From contig NZ_LGEK01000027.1 in NCBI RefSeq assembly GCF_001636615.1, forward strand, positions 1 to 54,429: a stretch of 54,429 bases of DNA. Reading direction: 5' to 3'. Under the pieces are notes generated by a model. The model worked only from the letters and a program-made list of their open reading frames with translations, did no database searches and had not been told where the DNA came from. Position 1 is the stretch's first letter. Each line of letters begins with the position of its first letter. Shown here one piece after another: positions 1 through 8,687 of the stretch. Source of the DNA: Mucilaginibacter sp. L294 (GTDB lineage: Bacteria; Bacteroidota; Bacteroidia; Sphingobacteriales; Sphingobacteriaceae). Made by a program: the position numbers and the translations under genes.

Positions 1-95
1 GCTTCACACACTCCTCGCTTCGTTCCTCCGCTGTCTCTTTCTCTCTTATCTCTCTCCCTTCCTGCTGCCGTTGTTTTCTTTCTTTTTTTTTTTGA
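1..95. other. Low-complexity pyrimidine-rich artefact
   Basis: Stretch of CT-rich, low-complexity sequence ending in a long T run. Fragments resemble degraded adapter text (a CTGTCTCTT core occurs inside it). It lies outside the P5 adapter that follows, so it is very probably error-prone read-through rather than genome. No gene is called here. Confidence 0.8.
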
Positions 96-164
96 AATGA
101 TCGGGCACCCCCAGAAACCTCCACTAGCTCGCTCGCCGGCAGCGTGAGATGTGTATAAGAGACA
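96..164. other. Illumina P5 + Nextera read-1 adapter remnant
   Basis: Positions 96-124 match the 29-nt P5 flow-cell oligo with several errors. Positions 125-132 are an 8-nt index (TAGCTCGC). Positions 133-164 match the Nextera read-1 transposon adapter, including GATGTGTATAAGAGACA. The order P5, i5 index, mosaic end is that of a library molecule, so genome begins at about 165. Confidence 0.95.
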
Positions 165-1012
165 TCTTCATCTTCATCAATGTCCCCGCCATTAATCGCC
201 TTTAAATAAATATTCAAAGAGTTTTGAACCCTTTCTGCTATATATTCAATAAAAGGCCATGCTTCATTATTATCTGCCCGGCTCAATAAAGAATAATAAT
301 TTTTCCGATCGTCCATTTTTATAATAGCTGGCGGAAAACCATATTGCATCAATATTAGGTTCATTAATATTCGGGACAACCTTCCGTTACCGTCATCAAA
401 AGGATGGATAGCCACAAATTTGTGGTGAAATAAAGCGGCGACAACAACCGGATGGATATTTTGGTAACTTCGTGCTTCATTATACCATTCAATTAACTCC
501 GGCATTTTTATAAGAACCTCTTCCGGTGAAGCATAATAATGAACCTCGCCAGTTGATGTTTCAACGTGATTGGCTGTGGTTTTATATTTTCCTATTTCTA
601 TCCACTTTGTAGTCGGTTGCCCATCCGCAGTTTGTGCATCTACTTTATAAGGTTCAACTAAAATCATTTTATGGAGAGCCCTTATGTCGGTTTCTGAAAT
701 GCCTCTTGCATCCTTTACTAAATCTGTAAGAAAATGGATGGCCTCATTATGTCCACGAATATCCAAATGGTCTTTTAAAGGCTTTCCCTTTGCGGTTATG
801 CCCTCCATTAAAAAAGCAACGGTTTCCCCATAGCTAAGTTTATTACCCTCAATAGCATTAGAATTATAGTTCCAGTCCAGGCGTAGTTTTTGCATTACAC
901 GGCCTTCTACATCAGCAGGTAATGGACGCATATCATCTATCTGCTTTTTTAAGGCATCAATTTCTTGCAGTATTGGCGCTTTGCTAAATTCTATTTCCAG
1001 ATCGAGGTTCAT
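165..1012 (-). CDS. Fic family AMP-transferase-like protein, C-terminus missing
   Basis: Reading leftward from the ATG at 1010-1012 gives about 283 residues in an open frame that runs into the adapter at 165, so the stop and probably a C-terminal winged helix are lost. The Fic motif HPFDDGNGRLSR (residues about 203-214) has the catalytic His and the nucleotide-binding DGNGR. Near the N-terminus, SNAIEG (51-56) fits the [S/T]xxxE[G/N] inhibitory helix of self-inhibited class II Fic proteins, and KPLKDHLDIRGH is typical of the Fic_N region. Fic enzymes usually transfer AMP from ATP to target proteins; the target here is unknown. There is no adjacent antitoxin, in keeping with built-in inhibition. 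The truncation is technical. Confidence 0.9.
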
Positions 1013-1056
1013 GTTTTAAAGTTAATAATAAGTGCCAATAATCCATAAATACAAAA

Positions 1057-1084
1057 AAGCCGTTGCAGATATCTGCAACGGCTT
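1057..1084 (-). terminator. Rho-independent terminator of the beta-barrel gene
   Basis: Perfect 28-nt palindrome (two 14-nt arms, AAGCCGTTGCAGAT and its complement). Read on the minus strand it is followed by a T run, just downstream of the stop of the gene at 1108-1563. It also separates that gene from fic. Confidence 0.8.
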
Positions 1085-1107
1085 CCTTATACTATGTATT
1101 TGTTTTT

Positions 1108-1563
1108 TTAGAATGCGAATCTAAAACCTAAACCAAACCTTGCGGCGGTAAAGTTAGAGTTGTCGCCAACGTAAAATGCAGGGCGCCAGTCAAAAGCCAG
1201 GTCTAAGGGTGTACCTTCAAGCTTGTAGTCTAAACCAAGCATTGGCCTGATGTAAAAATCGGTGCTGCCGTTGCCAAAACCCAATTGCGGGCCAACACCA
1301 ACATACCAATTTAAACCATTACCATTCTGTATTTTATCCTGGTACTGGTAGTAAGCAGATAAATAAGTACCGCCTCCGCCAAACAATAGTTCGGCCTGGC
1401 CTATGCCGTTTTTTGTAAAATTATGCCTTACTGCAGGGCCAACCAAAGTTGCACCATCGCCAAAATCAATTGTTAAACCAGCCGAAGTTGCGCCGGTTTG
1501 CGCTTTAGCGGTGTTACCAAAATACAGGAAGCCTGCAACTACTAATAATAATACTTTTTTCAT
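1108..1563 (-). CDS. Small outer-membrane beta-barrel protein
   Basis: The 151-residue protein has a signal peptide (MKKVLLLVVAGFLYFGNTAKAQ, cleavage after AQ). It then has alternating aromatic/polar strands with Gly-rich turns and ends in the C-terminal Phe (FRFAF) typical of outer-membrane barrels inserted by BAM. The length would allow about eight strands. No enzymatic motif is visible, so the function (porin-like or structural) is unknown. It is transcribed alone, with its own terminator downstream at 1057-1084. Confidence 0.75.
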   Translation of the reverse strand: MKKVLLLVVAGFLYFGNTAKAQTGATSAGLTIDFGDGATLVGPAVRHNFTKNGIGQAELLFGGGGTYLSAYYQYQDKIQNGNGLNWYVGVGPQLGFGNGSTDFYIRPMLGLDYKLEGTPLDLAFDWRPAFYVGDNSNFTAARFGLGFRFAF

Positions 1564-1881
1564 GCGTTTTTAATTAGATAAACAATATATAAATTCAACA
1601 TACAGTGCATTTTACCAAAACAGAAATGCACCTTTTATTGCACTTTATAACCAAAGAGTAATAAATATGTTTTTAAAAATTATTTTTTAGCAAAAAACAT
1701 AGTAATTTTTTCCAAAAAACGCACATTCACAGGCACTTAAATGTAATTTTCATAATTTTTAATAAAATAACCTAATAATTAAATCTACCCACCCAAGGTT
1801 AACGAATACTCATCATCAGGAATATCTGTAACAATAAATAGCTATTAATATCTAATTTAGCATATAAACTAAACCCCTTAT
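1564..1881. other. AT-rich intergenic region between divergent genes
   Basis: This 318-nt AT-rich spacer lies between divergently transcribed genes and must hold both promoters. I found no full TTTG/TANNTTTG pair, no RNA gene and no small ORF with a convincing start. Confidence 0.5.
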
Positions 1882-2787
1882 ATGCTAAGCATTCGCAACA
1901 TTGTTAAACAATACGCCGGGCACCGCGCGTTAGACGATGTGAGCCTTGAGGTTGAAAGCGGTAAAATATTTGGCCTGCTTGGCCCAAATGGTGCCGGTAA
2001 AACCTCACTCATCCGTATTATTAATCAAATTACAGCCCCCGATTCGGGCGAAGTGTACTTTGACGGCGAACGCCTGAACCAGTCGCATATCGACAGGATA
2101 GGCTACCTGCCCGAAGAGCGCGGCCTCTATAAAAAAATGGAGATAGGCGAACAAATGATCTACCTGGCGCGCCTGAAAGGTTTAACACGCGATGAAGCTG
2201 TTAAAAGGCTAAAGGTGTGGTTTGAAAAACTGGAGATGGAAACCTGGTGGAAGAAAAAGATAGAGGAACTATCAAAAGGGATGCAGCAAAAAGCGCAGTT
2301 TGTGGCTACGGTGCTTCATGAGCCCGACCTGATCATCCTGGATGAACCATTCAGCGGTTTTGACCCGGTTAACGCCGAGATCATTAAAGACGAGATACTG
2401 GAACTGAACCGTAAAGGTGCTACCATCCTGTTCTCAACCCACCGCATGGAATCTGTTGAGGAGCTGTGCGATTCTATCGCCCTGATCCATAAATCGCATA
2501 AGATATTGGACGGGCGCGTTAAAACCATCCGTAACTCCTACAAAAACGACACTTACCTGGTTGAATACACCGGCGAGCAGCTTGTTTTCAACGGCGCACA
2601 ACCCTTTGATATCATCAGCGAAGTTGCGGGCGAGGACAACAGCCACGTTATTAAATTAAAGCTAAATAATAACTCAGCTAATGATGTGCTGCAATACCTG
2701 ATCCCTAAAACACGCATCAATATGTTGCAGGAGGTTATCCCGAGCGTGAACGAGATATTCATCGAAAAAGTAAAACAAATAGCCTAA
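1882..2787 (+). CDS. ABC transporter ATP-binding protein (NatA-like, DUF4162 tail)
   Basis: This 301-residue nucleotide-binding subunit couples ATP hydrolysis to export by its membrane partner. Visible motifs are Walker A GPNGAGKT (34-41), signature LSKGM (130-134), Walker B LIILDEP (150-156), D-loop SGFDP and H-loop STHR. The C-terminal ~80 residues fit the DUF4162 domain seen in NatA/YhaQ-type ATPases. The permease gene begins 3 nt after the stop, so the pair is an operon. The ATG at 1882 directly precedes the usual LSIRNIVKQY start, so no other start is needed. The substrate cannot be read from the sequence; Na+ or drug export is the usual assignment for this family. Confidence 0.92.
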   Translation: MLSIRNIVKQYAGHRALDDVSLEVESGKIFGLLGPNGAGKTSLIRIINQITAPDSGEVYFDGERLNQSHIDRIGYLPEERGLYKKMEIGEQMIYLARLKGLTRDEAVKRLKVWFEKLEMETWWKKKIEELSKGMQQKAQFVATVLHEPDLIILDEPFSGFDPVNAEIIKDEILELNRKGATILFSTHRMESVEELCDSIALIHKSHKILDGRVKTIRNSYKNDTYLVEYTGEQLVFNGAQPFDIISEVAGEDNSHVIKLKLNNNSANDVLQYLIPKTRINMLQEVIPSVNEIFIEKVKQIA

Positions 2788-2790
2788 GCC

Positions 2791-4035
2791 ATGAAAAAAG
2801 TATTATTGATCATACAACGCGAGTATGTTACCCGCGTACGCAAAAAAGCTTTTATCGTGATGTTGCTGGCTGTACCGCTGCTTCTGGCCGGTATGACTAA
2901 GCTTATAGCTTATGTTGCCAAGGATAGCAACCAGGTTAGCAAACCGCAAACTGTTAAGGTGATTGATGAAAGCCACCAGTTTGAAGGTAAATTAAAAAAC
3001 GCCAAAAACATCCAGTTTATCCCTACCGATGAAACTTTAGAAAAAGCCAAAGCGGGTTTAAAGGACAATGAAGACCTTTCGGTTTTGCTGATATCAAAGG
3101 ATTACGCGCACAAGCCTGTACAATTCTTCTCAAAAAAGAAACCATCGTTTATACTTACAGGCGAGGTAGAGAACCAAATGAACCAAATAGCATCAACCAA
3201 TACCATGCTGGCTAACCATATTGATACAGCCCTGATAAACAAGGCACAAAAAAACAAGGTTAACGTAAGTGCTATGGAAGTTACCGAAACAGGCACCAAA
3301 AATGCTGATGTGGGCGCCTCAATGGGTGTTGGTATAGCATGTGCTATCCTTATCTACATGTCGCTGTTTATTTATGGTGCGCAGGTAATGCGCGGCGTTA
3401 TTGAAGAAAAAACAAGCCGCATCATTGAGGTGATCATCTCATCGGTAAAGCCGTTTCAGTTAATGCTTGGCAAAATTATTGGCGTAGGACTTGTTGGGTT
3501 AACCCAATTTACCGCCTGGATAGTATTGTCGGTAATTGCTACAAAAGTTGCCGGTACCAGTTCATCCAGTGGTATAATTAGTGCTTTACAAACTTTACAG
3601 AACATACCTTTTGGCTACGTGCTGGGATGCTTTTTATTCTACTTTATATCAGGCTACCTGCTTTACAGTGCTTTGTTTGCGGCGGTAGGCTCGGCGGTTG
3701 ATAGCGAGACAGAAACACAACAGTTCATGTTCCCGATAACTTTGCCCCTGCTTTTCACCTATTTATTAGCAGTAACGGTACTTTTCCGCGCGCCGGATAG
3801 TCCGCTGGCCGTGTGGTTATCTATGATACCATTTACCGCGCCGGTGGCTATGATGGTACGGGTACCATTTGGTGGCGTGCCCGGTTGGCAATTAGGCCTA
3901 TCAATGTTAATGATGGTATTAGGCTTTTTATTCACCACTTATGTGGCGGCCCGTATTTACAGGGTTGGCGTATTAATGTACGGCAAAAAAGCAAGTTATA
4001 AAGAACTGGTAAAATGGTTCTTTTATAAAGAATAG
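2791..4035 (+). CDS. ABC-2 type transporter permease (NatB-like)
   Basis: The 414-residue membrane subunit pairs with the ATPase 3 nt upstream. One N-terminal membrane helix (about 22-40) is followed by a large extracytoplasmic domain of about 140 residues. A block of five to six helices (about 177-400) then contains the family stretch GVIEEKTSRIIEVIISSVKP. This is the NatB/YhaP arrangement. The gene ends before a strong terminator (4114-4153), closing a two-gene operon. The substrate is unknown. Confidence 0.9.
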   Translation: MKKVLLIIQREYVTRVRKKAFIVMLLAVPLLLAGMTKLIAYVAKDSNQVSKPQTVKVIDESHQFEGKLKNAKNIQFIPTDETLEKAKAGLKDNEDLSVLLISKDYAHKPVQFFSKKKPSFILTGEVENQMNQIASTNTMLANHIDTALINKAQKNKVNVSAMEVTETGTKNADVGASMGVGIACAILIYMSLFIYGAQVMRGVIEEKTSRIIEVIISSVKPFQLMLGKIIGVGLVGLTQFTAWIVLSVIATKVAGTSSSSGIISALQTLQNIPFGYVLGCFLFYFISGYLLYSALFAAVGSAVDSETETQQFMFPITLPLLFTYLLAVTVLFRAPDSPLAVWLSMIPFTAPVAMMVRVPFGGVPGWQLGLSMLMMVLGFLFTTYVAARIYRVGVLMYGKKASYKELVKWFFYKE

Positions 4036-4113
4036 CTTTTTGCCGGTGAGGACACCGGCAACAGGATGCCTTTTGTTTGGTGCCCTCACCAAATACCCTT
4101 AACCTTATCAATT

Positions 4114-4153
4114 AAAAATCCTTGCATTAGCCAAAACTCTTGCAGGGATTTTT
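4114..4153 (+). terminator. Terminator of the ABC exporter operon
   Basis: Arms AAAAATCCTTGCA and TGCAGGGATTTTT pair along 13 bp with one wobble, followed by a T run. It lies 79 nt after the permease stop and just before the ppx start. A weaker stem-loop (TGCCGGTG / CACCGGCA) lies at 4041-4060. Confidence 0.75.
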
Positions 4154-4167
4154 TAATTTAGCCGCCG

Positions 4168-5097
4168 ATGGATAACAAGCGTATTGCCGTAATGGACCTG
4201 GGTACAAATACCTTTCACCTGCTGATAGCCGAAGGCCCTGCGGACAACTTCACCACCATATTTAAAACTACCGAAGCGGTAAAGCTTGGCGAGGGCGGCA
4301 TCAATAAAGGCACCATCCAGCCCGAGGCTTTTGCACGCGGACTGGCGGCCATGCAGCGTTTTCAGGATCAGCTACTGGAGCATAGGGTAACTGATGTTAA
4401 AGCTATCGCTACATCGGCCATACGCAGCGCGGCAAACGGGCAGGGTTTTATAGATCAGGTAGAACAAAATACCGGCATCCAGATACAACTCATCAATGGT
4501 GAACAAGAGGCCAGCTATATTTACAAAGGCATTGATGCCAGTGGTTGCCTAAATGATAACAACGCGCTGATCATGGATATTGGCGGTGGCAGTGTGGAGT
4601 TTATTATTTGCAACGAGGATGAAGTGTTATGGAAAAAGAGTTTTGAGATTGGTGCCGCGCGGTTAATGGATAAATTCCACCAAACCGACCCGATACCCGT
4701 TGCATCCATCAAAGAGCTTACCCGTTACCTGGACACTACCCTGATAGAACTTTTCGGCGCTGCTTTAAAATACAAACCTAAAACCCTTATTGGCTCATCC
4801 GGCGCGTTTGAAAGTTTTGCCGAGGTTATCGAACTAAAAAAAGGCAGAAAATTCAACCTTGAGCAAACCAAAGTATACGAGTTTGATACTGACGACCTGC
4901 TCGACGTGATAGAACTGCTCATTAAATCAACCCACAGTTTACGCGCCAATATGAAAGGCATCATCCCGGTTAGGGTTGATATGATCGTAGTGGCCAGTTT
5001 GCTCACTATTTATATGATGCAAAAACTGGCTTTAACAGATGTTACCATGTCAACCTACTCGTTAAAAGAAGGTGTGCTGGCGCAGATGCTGAGTTAA
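4168..5097 (+). CDS. Ppx/GppA phosphatase family protein
   Basis: 309 residues of the ASKHA-fold exopolyphosphatase / pppGpp phosphatase family. The phosphate-1 loop MDLGTNTFHLLIAE (about 9-22) and phosphate-2 loop DIGGGSVEFI (about 141-150) are both present, and EQEASYIYKG is the usual Ppx/GppA segment. It is at the short end of the family: it lacks the C-terminal HD-like domain of E. coli Ppx (513 residues), as is common in Bacteroidota. The likely role is polyphosphate or (p)ppGpp turnover; which of the two cannot be told. It ends in TTAA, shared with the stop of the convergent gene at 5094. Confidence 0.88.
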   Translation: MDNKRIAVMDLGTNTFHLLIAEGPADNFTTIFKTTEAVKLGEGGINKGTIQPEAFARGLAAMQRFQDQLLEHRVTDVKAIATSAIRSAANGQGFIDQVEQNTGIQIQLINGEQEASYIYKGIDASGCLNDNNALIMDIGGGSVEFIICNEDEVLWKKSFEIGAARLMDKFHQTDPIPVASIKELTRYLDTTLIELFGAALKYKPKTLIGSSGAFESFAEVIELKKGRKFNLEQTKVYEFDTDDLLDVIELLIKSTHSLRANMKGIIPVRVDMIVVASLLTIYMMQKLALTDVTMSTYSLKEGVLAQMLS

Positions 5098-5804
5098 AAT
5101 ACGCGTTTTAATTTGTGCCAGCATCTCTTAATAAAAGTTGGCCGTTTTACAATTACAACCTCGCCCATCAAAGCCGGAGATATTTGCAACATTACAGTTG
5201 TTGAACCATTTAAAAAACCAGCGGCATTTACTTCCATGTTTTTGTAGCCTATAAAAGAGACAATTAAGGTATGTACATCATTAGCGGGTACTTTTAACGT
5301 AAAATCGCCCGAGGCATTGGTTTGTGTACCAATTGATTTGTCCTTCAAATAAACTGCCGCACCTACCACCGGCAATTTGTCATCACTTGAAATTATTTTG
5401 CCTTTTAAAACAACATAGGTAATGCTGTCGACAGCAGGTGCATCTTTAATTTGATTAACCGATTGCGAAACCTTTACTTTCCCTAAGGTATGTTGTGCAT
5501 TCGCGTTGACTGTGGCAAACAAGCTTGTTACCGCCGCGGCAATTGTCAGTTTCTTCCATGAGAAACCGGGCTTCTCCACTACAGCCAAATAATTATTTAA
5601 ACCAGCCAGTTGCGTTTCGCCAAACCTGCCGCAAACATGGCCGTTATGGGCAAAGTAATTAACAATCTCGGTATTGGTCATACTGGCAAAATCGGTAACT
5701 TTTTTGCTGCATTGGGTGCAATGTCGTCCCTGTTCAACCGGGGTCATCTGGTTCCAGTTTTGGTGGCAAGGCTGCGGGATGCTGATGTTTTTTATAGGCT
5801 GCAT
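5094..5804 (-). CDS. Membrane protein with carboxypeptidase-regulatory-like domain
   Basis: The N-terminal cytoplasmic part has a CxxC pair (HCTQCSKKVTDF) inside a conserved PCHQNWNQMTPVEQG context. A single membrane segment follows (WKKLTIAAAVTSLFATVNANAQ). A beta-sandwich CarboxypepD_reg-like domain comes next (VLKGKIISSDDKLPVVGAA ... VSFIGYKNMEV), then a basic tail. I chose the internal ATG at 5802-5804, giving 236 residues, because MQPIKNISIPQPCHQNW opens the conserved block; the frame extends to 5849. Domains of this kind usually precede TonB receptors, but here there is no barrel. The function is unknown; the Cys pair may bind zinc. Confidence 0.72.
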   Translation of the reverse strand: MQPIKNISIPQPCHQNWNQMTPVEQGRHCTQCSKKVTDFASMTNTEIVNYFAHNGHVCGRFGETQLAGLNNYLAVVEKPGFSWKKLTIAAAVTSLFATVNANAQHTLGKVKVSQSVNQIKDAPAVDSITYVVLKGKIISSDDKLPVVGAAVYLKDKSIGTQTNASGDFTLKVPANDVHTLIVSFIGYKNMEVNAAGFLNGSTTVMLQISPALMGEVVIVKRPTFIKRCWHKLKRVF

Positions 5805-5943
5805 AATGTTCCGTTTTTCTATAAGATGCAGCAGAGGCAACTTTTCCATAAAAAAGTTTAAATTTTTTATGCGGATAACTTTTTGAATACAAATTCAATT
5901 GTTTCCGCAAGCTTTGTATATTGCCCCTGCATATCCTCATTAC

Positions 5944-7911
5944 ATGAAAAAAATTATCGGTGCTTCCCTGCTGTTACTTTCGGCCGCTTTTGCACATGCG
6001 CAAAAAAATACTAACGATACCATTACTACCAATTACCAACCATCGCTACTGTTCTCGCCCCTGCCGTATACCGAAAAAGGAAACGAGTTCCACTCTGCCA
6101 ACGGCGAGCCGGGGCCAAAGTACTGGCAAAACCGAGTAGATTACAGGTTAGCTGTAAAGCTGGATACCGTTACCAAAACAATAACAGGCACTGCCGATGT
6201 TACTTACACCAACAACAGCCCTGATGCACTGCAATATTTGTGGTTTCAGCTGGATCAAAACACCTATAAAAAGGATGCCCGCTCAAACTTTGTTACCGGC
6301 GCGCAGGCCGAAAAGCATACCAGCGGATACGAGATAGAGGCGGTAGATATTGTTACCGGTGATATACACACCAAAGCCAAATTTGCCATTACCGATACCC
6401 GCATGCAGGTGCGCCTGGCAAAACCATTAGGCAAGGATGTTATTAAACTAAGCATCAGGTACCATTATACCATTCCAGGCAATTTTGGTGGCCGTACCGA
6501 TTATGTGGACACCAAAAACGGCAAGATCTACGAGATAGCGCAGTTCTTCCCACGGGTATGCGTTTATGATGATAGCCGCGGCTGGGCAACAGCGCCGTTT
6601 TTGGGCAGCGGGGAGTTTTATTGCGAGTATGGCGATATCGACTATTCGGTAACCGCCCCATGGGATATGATCGTAGCCGGACCCGGCGATTTGCTGAATC
6701 CGAAAGAAGTATTAACCGCCAAACAAATTGCCAGGTTAGAAGCCGCCCGCAACAGCGATAAAACCATCATGATCCGTAGCGCGGCTGAAATAAATGATAA
6801 ATCATCACGCCCGGTTAATAAAGGCACGCTTACGTGGCACTACAAAATGCTGAACACCCGCGATGTAGCATTTGGCGCTTCTAAAGCGTTTATTTGGGAT
6901 GCTGCAAGGGTGAATCTGCCGGGTGGCAAAAAGTCTATGAGCATGTCGGTTTACCCTGTGGAGAGCCAGGGCAATGATGCCTGGGGCCGCGCAACCGAAT
7001 ACCTGAAAGCTTCGATGGAATACTTTTCAGAAAAATGGTTTGTTTACCCATGGCCTACGGCCATAAACGAGGCCGGTATTGCCGGTGGTATGGAGTACCC
7101 CGGTATTGTGTTTGATGGCATAAACGACAAAGGCAGCGAGCTTTACTGGGTTACCGCGCACGAAATTGGCCACAACTGGTTCCCCATGATAGTGGGCAGC
7201 GATGAACGCCGCTTTGCATGGATGGATGAAGGCTTTAACACCTTTATTGATGTGTACGCGTCTGACGCCTTCAACAAAGGCGAGTACGCCCCTAAACGCG
7301 ATGGCGAATACGCGCCGGGTGGCGGCAACCCTGCCGATGAGATCATAGCGCATATCATCGACCCAAATTCGCCTACCATTATGACGGCACCTGATGCTAT
7401 CCCCGAGAAATATCGCCACCCGCTCACTTATTTTAAACCGGCTTTTGGTTTGATACTGCTGCGCGAACAAATTTTGGGGAAAGACAGGTTTGATTATGCT
7501 TTCCGCAACTACATCAATAAATGGGCCTACAAACACCCACAGCCCGATGACTTTTTCCGTTCGATGGAGAATGGCGCAGGCGAAGACCTGAGCTGGTTTT
7601 GGCGCGGTTGGTTTTATAACAACTACCAGTTGGATATAGCTCTGATAGATGCCAAATATGCGGACAAAGACCATAGCAAAGGCGTAAAACTAACCATCGC
7701 CAATAAAGAAATGATGGCTATGCCTTTTACAGTAGAAGCAAAACTGAAAGACGGCACCAAACAACGCACGTACTTCCCTGTAGAAACATGGTTGCAAAAT
7801 AAAGTAACTACCTACGTTTTACCAACTACCCAGGATGTTGAAAGCGTAACCATTGACCCGGATAATGCCTTGCCGGATGTGAACAGGAAGAATAATAGTA
7901 AGAAATTGTAG
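5944..7911 (+). CDS. Secreted M1 family metallopeptidase
   Basis: The start at 5944 opens a clear signal peptide (MKKIIGASLLLLSAAFAHAQ); the frame extends upstream to 5899 but without signal character. The mature protein carries the gluzincin zinc site HEIGH (406-410) with the third ligand Glu 18 residues on (WMDEGFNTF, E429). The exopeptidase motif appears as GGMEYP (381-386), where aminopeptidase N has GAMEN. Total length is 655 residues. It should release N-terminal residues from peptides in the periplasm or outside the cell. The Tyr at the usual Asn position is worth noting but occurs in Bacteroidota M1 enzymes. Transcribed alone. Confidence 0.93.
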   Translation: MKKIIGASLLLLSAAFAHAQKNTNDTITTNYQPSLLFSPLPYTEKGNEFHSANGEPGPKYWQNRVDYRLAVKLDTVTKTITGTADVTYTNNSPDALQYLWFQLDQNTYKKDARSNFVTGAQAEKHTSGYEIEAVDIVTGDIHTKAKFAITDTRMQVRLAKPLGKDVIKLSIRYHYTIPGNFGGRTDYVDTKNGKIYEIAQFFPRVCVYDDSRGWATAPFLGSGEFYCEYGDIDYSVTAPWDMIVAGPGDLLNPKEVLTAKQIARLEAARNSDKTIMIRSAAEINDKSSRPVNKGTLTWHYKMLNTRDVAFGASKAFIWDAARVNLPGGKKSMSMSVYPVESQGNDAWGRATEYLKASMEYFSEKWFVYPWPTAINEAGIAGGMEYPGIVFDGINDKGSELYWVTAHEIGHNWFPMIVGSDERRFAWMDEGFNTFIDVYASDAFNKGEYAPKRDGEYAPGGGNPADEIIAHIIDPNSPTIMTAPDAIPEKYRHPLTYFKPAFGLILLREQILGKDRFDYAFRNYINKWAYKHPQPDDFFRSMENGAGEDLSWFWRGWFYNNYQLDIALIDAKYADKDHSKGVKLTIANKEMMAMPFTVEAKLKDGTKQRTYFPVETWLQNKVTTYVLPTTQDVESVTIDPDNALPDVNRKNNSKKL

Positions 7912-7920
7912 CGTTTTTTA

Positions 7921-8026
7921 ACCACAGAGAGCACAAAGAAAAAACCACAAAGAGCACAGAGCTTATCTAATTATTTAAAGGACATGCTTTGTGTTCTCTG
8001 TGAAAACCTCTGTGACCTTTGTGGTA
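7921..8026. repeat. CACAGAG/CTCTGTG intergenic inverted repeat
   Basis: Two 16-18 nt arms (CACAGAGAGCACAAAG at 7923-7938; ACCACAAAGAGCACAGAG at 7944-7961) recur in inverted form at 7987-8002 and 8009-8026 with one and two mismatches. The element fills the space between convergent genes and may act as a bidirectional terminator. A related copy lies at 54295-54404. Confidence 0.75.
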
Positions 8027-8031
8027 AAAAA

Positions 8032-8604
8032 TCACGAACTAAGCCTCTTCAGTTGCTGGTAAACCTTCTCAGTAGGTAAGCCCACCACATTGGTATACGA
8101 GCCATTGATACGCTCGATGCCGATAAGGCCTATACGTTGCTGGATGCCGTAGGAACCGGCTTTATCCATGGGCTGGTATTCCTCTACATAACTGCGGATC
8201 TCCTGATCGGTCAGCTTGCGAAAAAACACTTCGCTCCTATCGTAAAATTTATTGTATTGGCCTTTGTAAAGCAGGCAAACGCCGGTATAAACCTCGTGCA
8301 TCCGGCCGGATAGACGTTGCAGCATTTCAACGGCATGTTCTGATGATTCGGGTTTTCCCAATATCAGGCTGTCTATAGCTACTATAGTATCAGCGGTAAG
8401 CACAACCTCATCGGTAACATCTTCATCAAAAGCTTCGGCTTTTTGGGTAGCGATGTAAAGCGCAATTTCCGCAGGCGTTAATCCATCGGGATATGATTCA
8501 TCCACCTCTTTTAAAACCACACGGAAATCAATATCCATCAGCTTTAAAAGCTCTTGCCGCCTCGGCGACTTTGATGCAAGAATGATTTGAGGAAAAGTGC
8601 TCAT
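8032..8604 (-). CDS. Maf family nucleoside-triphosphate pyrophosphatase
   Basis: 190 residues, the usual size for Maf/YhdE. The N-terminal ILASKSPRRQELL (about 8-20) is the phosphate-binding signature SxSPRR; VLTADTIVAID and DKAGSYGIQ are further family motifs. The enzyme hydrolyses dTTP/UTP or modified NTPs to monophosphates, acting in pool sanitation and possibly septum control. It is the last gene of a minus-strand cluster, 83 nt after kdsC; the gap is filled by a short repeat, so co-transcription is likely but not certain. Confidence 0.93.
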   Translation of the reverse strand: MSTFPQIILASKSPRRQELLKLMDIDFRVVLKEVDESYPDGLTPAEIALYIATQKAEAFDEDVTDEVVLTADTIVAIDSLILGKPESSEHAVEMLQRLSGRMHEVYTGVCLLYKGQYNKFYDRSEVFFRKLTDQEIRSYVEEYQPMDKAGSYGIQQRIGLIGIERINGSYTNVVGLPTEKVYQQLKRLSS

Positions 8605-8610
8605 TTATTT

Positions 8611-8681
8611 GTCCATAGTCCATAGACGATGGTCCATGGTGTTTAACTTTCTCCATGGTCTATCAACTATCGACCATGGTC
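8611..8681. repeat. CCATGGTC-type short palindromic repeat
   Basis: The spacer is made of variants of GTCCATAG and GACCATGG in both orientations, for example GATGGTCCATGG and CGACCATGGTC. Such self-similar tracts are frequent between genes of Sphingobacteriaceae. It fills the kdsC-maf gap almost exactly. Confidence 0.6.
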
Positions 8682-8687
8682 TAAAAC

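Noticed and set aside
1827..1852. Possible ECF promoter upstream of the NatA-like gene
   Set aside because: TGTAAC is present at 1827-1832, but the bases 16-17 nt on are TATC, not CGTC.
7027..7674. 215-residue open frame antisense to the M1 peptidase
   Set aside because: Shadow of a strongly supported gene; composition follows the complementary codon pattern and no start context is present.
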